From CAVSWN01 sp046728115 (GTDB taxonomy: Bacteria > Acidobacteriota > Vicinamibacteria > Vicinamibacterales > CAVVIG01), in the NCBI GenBank assembly GCA_046728115.1, contig JBKPDW010000158.1:1-14415 (forward strand): a stretch of 14,415 nucleotides of DNA. Reading direction: 5' to 3'. A model generated the notes under the pieces. It worked only from the letters and a program-made list of their open reading frames with translations. It ran no database searches and had not been told where the DNA came from. The stretch's first letter is position 1. The number at the start of each line of letters is the position of its first letter. A program made the translations under genes and the position numbers. Of the stretch, positions 13,161 through 14,415 are shown piece after piece.

Positions 13161-13683
13161 TGCAACCCCAGGTGGTATTCGGGATCAGTGTCTCCTCGGA
13201 TTCGTCGTGTGGGGAATGATCGGCGCGCGATACATCTGGCCCGCGCTCCGCGGTAGACCACGTACTGAGGCACTGCGACCGGTGCTCCTGTTGCACGCCT
13301 TTCGATTCATCGGATTGGCGTTTCTCGTTCCGGGTGTGGTCTCGCCGGACCTGCCTGATGCGTTTGCGCAGCCCGCAGCCTACGGGGACCTCGCGACGCC
13401 CCTGCTCGCGCTACTCGCGATCGCCACGCTGGGCAGTCGGCCGGGGGTCATCATCGTGTGGATGTTCAACATCGTCGGCACGGTCGATCTGCTCGACGCG
13501 TTTTATCAGGGCAATCGCCTGGGGATGATGCCTGGCCAGCAGGGTGCTGCGTATTTCATCCCTACCGTGCTCGTGCCACTTCTTCTGGTGACGCACGCCC
13601 TTGTGTTCCGAATCGTGATTGGAACCACGGAAGTCGTCGGTCAGCAAAGTGGTCACAGTGGGCCTGATCGGCGACTTCGGTGA
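13157..13683 (+). pseudogene. membrane protein, paralogue of the preceding gene, with a 5' frameshift
   Basis: The start ATG at 13157 or 13160 gives MQPQVVFGISV. After a shift near 13187 the frame continues LLGFVVWGMIGARYIWPALRG, then RPVLLLHAFRFIGLAFLVPGVVSPDLP, GDLATPLLALLAIATLG, and IVWMFNIVGTVDLLDAFYQGNRLGMMPGQQGAAYF. It ends in IPTVLVPLLLVTHALVFRIV. About five transmembrane helices are expected. One missing C (GTC-CTC read as GTC-TCC) explains the break. Without correction, translation from 13157 ends within about 20 codons, and the nearest in-frame ATG (13216) would lose the first helix. It follows the truncated paralogue with a 4-bp overlap and precedes the SDR gene by 30 bp. Function unknown. 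Confidence 0.7.
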
Positions 13684-13713
13684 TCGAGGATTCGAGAGCG
13701 CGGAGGTCCGGAA

Positions 13714-14415
13714 ATGTCTATCCAGCGGGTGGTACTAATCACGGGAGCATCGTCTGGCGTCGGGCAATCTACAGCCCGATTGCTTTCTCAAAGAGGCTTC
13801 ACCGTCCTGGGAACAAGCCGGAATTCGGCCAGCGCCGAGAGCATCCCTGGTGTCGAGATGCTGTCTCTGGATGTCCGCGCGGACGACTCCGTGCAGGCAT
13901 GCGTCGAAGCCGTTCACCGTCGATGTGGCCACCTCGACGTGCTCATCAACAATGCCGGTTATGAACTGGCAGGTGCTTTGGAAGAACTTTCACCAGAGGA
14001 AGCCGGGGCTCAGTTCGAGACCAACTTCTTCGGCGTCGTCAGGATGGTCAATGCGGTTCTGCCATCAATGCGTCAGCAAAAACGGGGGCACATCATCAAC
14101 GTCGGTTCGCTCTCCGGTCTCTCGGCGATCCCGTTTCTGGGCATCTACTCCGCCAGCAAGTTTGCTCTGGAAGGGTACACAGAAGCGTTACGGCAGGAAG
14201 TCAAGCCCTTCAACATCCACGTGTCGCTGACAGAGGCCGGCTTTCTCAAAACGCCCATGATGAGCCACCGTCAGGGGGCAGCGAATCGTCTGACGGACTA
14301 TGACCCATGGCGGCACCGAGCTCTCACTGCAATACGCGGTTATGAAGAGAAGGGGCCTGGCCCTGAGGCGGTGGCCAAAACGCTGCTCGAGATCATTTCC
14401 AGCAGCAATCCGCGG
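13714..14415 (+). CDS. short-chain dehydrogenase/reductase (SDR), 3' end beyond the window
   Basis: The 234 visible codons are open to the window edge. Classical SDR features are complete. TGASSGVG (10-17) binds the cofactor, D53 is in the LDV turn, and NNAG is at 79-82. N104, S132 (NVGSLSG), Y145 and K149 (YSASK) form the catalytic tetrad. After the active site comes VSLTEAGFLKTPM, the usual SDR loop. R36 after the second strand (TSRN) favours NADP(H). The protein would normally have about 270-290 residues, so only its last 40-50 are missing. The start has GGAGG 8 bases upstream of the ATG (13714-13716). It is on the same strand as the two membrane-protein genes and 30 bp after them, so co-transcription is likely. 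Substrate unknown. Confidence 0.92.
   Translation, partial: MSIQRVVLITGASSGVGQSTARLLSQRGFTVLGTSRNSASAESIPGVEMLSLDVRADDSVQACVEAVHRRCGHLDVLINNAGYELAGALEELSPEEAGAQFETNFFGVVRMVNAVLPSMRQQKRGHIINVGSLSGLSAIPFLGIYSASKFALEGYTEALRQEVKPFNIHVSLTEAGFLKTPMMSHRQGAANRLTDYDPWRHRALTAIRGYEEKGPGPEAVAKTLLEIISSSNPR

Overview
The window is GC-rich, densely packed bacterial chromosome. The permease tail at the left edge (ending PARRAMRVDPIVALR) looks like the MacB/FtsX-type 'orphan' permeases that are abundant in soil Acidobacteriota. The mix of small stress and regulatory genes (ArsR-SRPBCC-VOC, ECF sigma with a SnoaL tail, HD-GYP-LuxR, cytochrome P460) fits that group, perhaps Vicinamibacteria, but nothing here fixes the taxon. 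All family names come from reading motifs, not from searches.

Layout. 1-601: end of an ABC permease, then a small membrane protein that seems to lack its N-terminal helix. 632-2171 (minus): compact arsR > SRPBCC > VOC (PhnB-like) operon with an AT-rich dyad over its promoter. 2180-3682: a flavin monooxygenase cut to about half length and a divergent tetR, with three GTCAAC-N4-GTTGAC type sites between them. 3745-4810: relic of an IS630-type transposase, a family-3 solute-binding protein without a signal peptide, and the first part of an isochorismatase-like gene. 4904-5590 (minus): isoprenylcysteine-methyltransferase-like membrane enzyme. 5591-6488: a perfect 12-bp inverted repeat, a DinB tail fragment, and an NTF2/SnoaL-YHS fusion gene. 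6647-7284 (minus): a small membrane protein split by a frameshift. 7420-9118: a large tandem HD-GYP/LuxR regulator bracketed by two copies of a 24-nt hairpin repeat. 9241-10131: a peroxiredoxin-like fragment and an intact secreted cytochrome P460. 10142-11380 (minus): a small conserved protein followed by an ECF sigma factor carrying three frameshifts. 11468-12907: an ISL3-family insertion sequence with clear terminal inverted repeats, a transposase in two frames, and a long inverted repeat in its leader. 12903-14415: two related membrane-protein genes (one beheaded at the IS, one frameshifted) and an SDR oxidoreductase that runs off the right edge.

Two themes stand out. First, regulators sit beside the genes they probably control (ArsR, TetR, ECF sigma), with readable operators for ArsR and TetR. 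Second, the window is full of broken genes. Some are truncations (monooxygenase, isochorismatase, DinB, peroxiredoxin). Others are single-base indels in otherwise well-kept frames between about 6980 and 13190, which could be genuine decay or uncorrected consensus errors. I see no defence system, CRISPR array, tRNA or rRNA, and no convincing wholly new system. The most informative signals are the TetR operator cluster with a likely leaderless start, the ISL3 leader structure and frame junction, and the hairpin repeats around the HD-GYP gene.
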